Assembly (NCBI GenBank): GCA_947451935.1
Contig: CANGBH010000016.1
Location: 1 to 44,899 of the forward strand
DNA length: 44,899 bases
Reading direction: 5' to 3'
Source: Chitinophagaceae bacterium
Lineage (GTDB): Bacteria > Bacteroidota > Bacteroidia > Chitinophagales > Chitinophagaceae
The number at the start of each line of letters is the position of its first letter. Position 1 is the stretch's first letter. This document shows, in pieces, positions 44,678 to 44,899 of the stretch. The notes under the pieces are model-generated. The model was given only the letters and a program-made list of their open reading frames with translations, was not told where the DNA came from and did not search any database. A program made the translations under genes and the position numbers.

Positions 44678-44899
44678 ATGTATCCAGCAGAAATTGTAAT
44701 CCCGATGAAAGAAGAGTTAACAGAACAGGGTTTCGAAGAACTCTTAACTCCAGCAGATGTTGATAATATGATTGCTCAAAAAGGAACAACATTAGTCGTT
44801 GTAAATTCAGTATGCGGTTGTTCAGCAGGTAGCGCAAGACCAGGTGTTTTAATGTCTGTTCACAATGCTTCAAGCAAACCAGATAGACTTACGACAGCA
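44678..44899 (+). CDS. BrxA/BrxB family bacilliredoxin (partial)
   Basis: The first 74 codons of a gene that runs off the right edge. It begins MYPAEIVIPMKEELTEQGF and contains the active site VNSVCGCSAGSARPG, with the CGC motif of BrxA/BrxB (YphP/YqiW). These thioredoxin-fold proteins remove bacillithiol from S-bacillithiolated proteins in Firmicutes; in Bacteroidota the family is common and the low-molecular-weight thiol partner is less certain. Family length is about 140 residues, so about half is missing here. It has its own promoter box and is divergent from the unknown secreted protein gene. Confidence 0.88.
   Translation, partial: MYPAEIVIPMKEELTEQGFEELLTPADVDNMIAQKGTTLVVVNSVCGCSAGSARPGVLMSVHNASSKPDRLTTA

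Overview
The window is an AT-rich chromosomal segment from a member of the Bacteroidota. The evidence is the set of lineage-typical families (DUF2279, DUF4270, DUF5686, GSCFA, DUF445, TonB receptors with a carboxypeptidase-regulatory-like N-terminal domain, a short stand-alone glycogen-synthase-like protein, and the 'ABC transporter ATPase' family that is not an ATPase). Promoters of the form TAnnTTTG and the near absence of Shine-Dalgarno sequences agree. The class is not fixed by what I can see; a Chitinophagia- or Cytophagia-like genome is plausible. I see no insertion sequence, phage gene, CRISPR array or integrase. No intergenic stretch exceeds 300 bases, so this reads as conserved, gene-dense core genome.

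Layout. 1-2414 (minus): a redox operon with a membrane-bound 4Fe-4S protein, a CCG-domain protein and a partial conserved protein. 2472-6499: a phosphoribosyltransferase, a DUF2279 protein, a phosphohexomutase and pcm. 6522-9888 (minus): a large TonB-type outer-membrane beta-barrel protein and a DUF445 membrane protein. 9986-12299: tRNA-His, then a Tsp/Prc-type protease. 12303-17125 (minus): DinB, a secreted subtilase, an ALDH7-like dehydrogenase and a UPF0104 membrane protein. 17295-20938: a degenerate glycogen-synthase-like domain, a DUF4270 lipoprotein, and metK with a strong terminator. 20948-29724: nudix, rlmB, GSCFA, penicillin acylase, a small membrane protein, a DUF5686 protein, and trhO behind a structured leader. 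29733-34675: purC (minus), then a TonB receptor paired with a two-domain fasciclin lipoprotein. 34695-40959: ychF (minus), then a five-gene run (fused SpmA/SpmB, lipoprotein, folB, an RMD-like TPR protein, M1 peptidase). 41119-43225: rpmI-rplT without infC, then a fold-III PLP decarboxylase. 43222-44899: an unrecognised secreted protein (minus) and the start of a bacilliredoxin gene.

How the genes relate. Much of the content serves the cell envelope: outer-membrane receptors, lipoproteins and periplasmic or secreted hydrolases (Prc, S8, penicillin acylase, M1). These are interleaved with translation and RNA modification (tRNA-His, rlmB, trhO, rpmI, rplT, ychF), repair (pcm, nudix) and one-carbon, purine and folate metabolism (metK, purC, folB). 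No single new defence or biosynthetic system is evident. The parts most worth a second look are the trhO leader with a 14-codon CxxC mini-ORF, the glycogen-synthase-like pseudoenzyme, the RMD-like TPR protein, the TonB receptor-fasciclin pair, the rpmI leader lacking infC, and the unrecognised secreted protein at 43222-44511.
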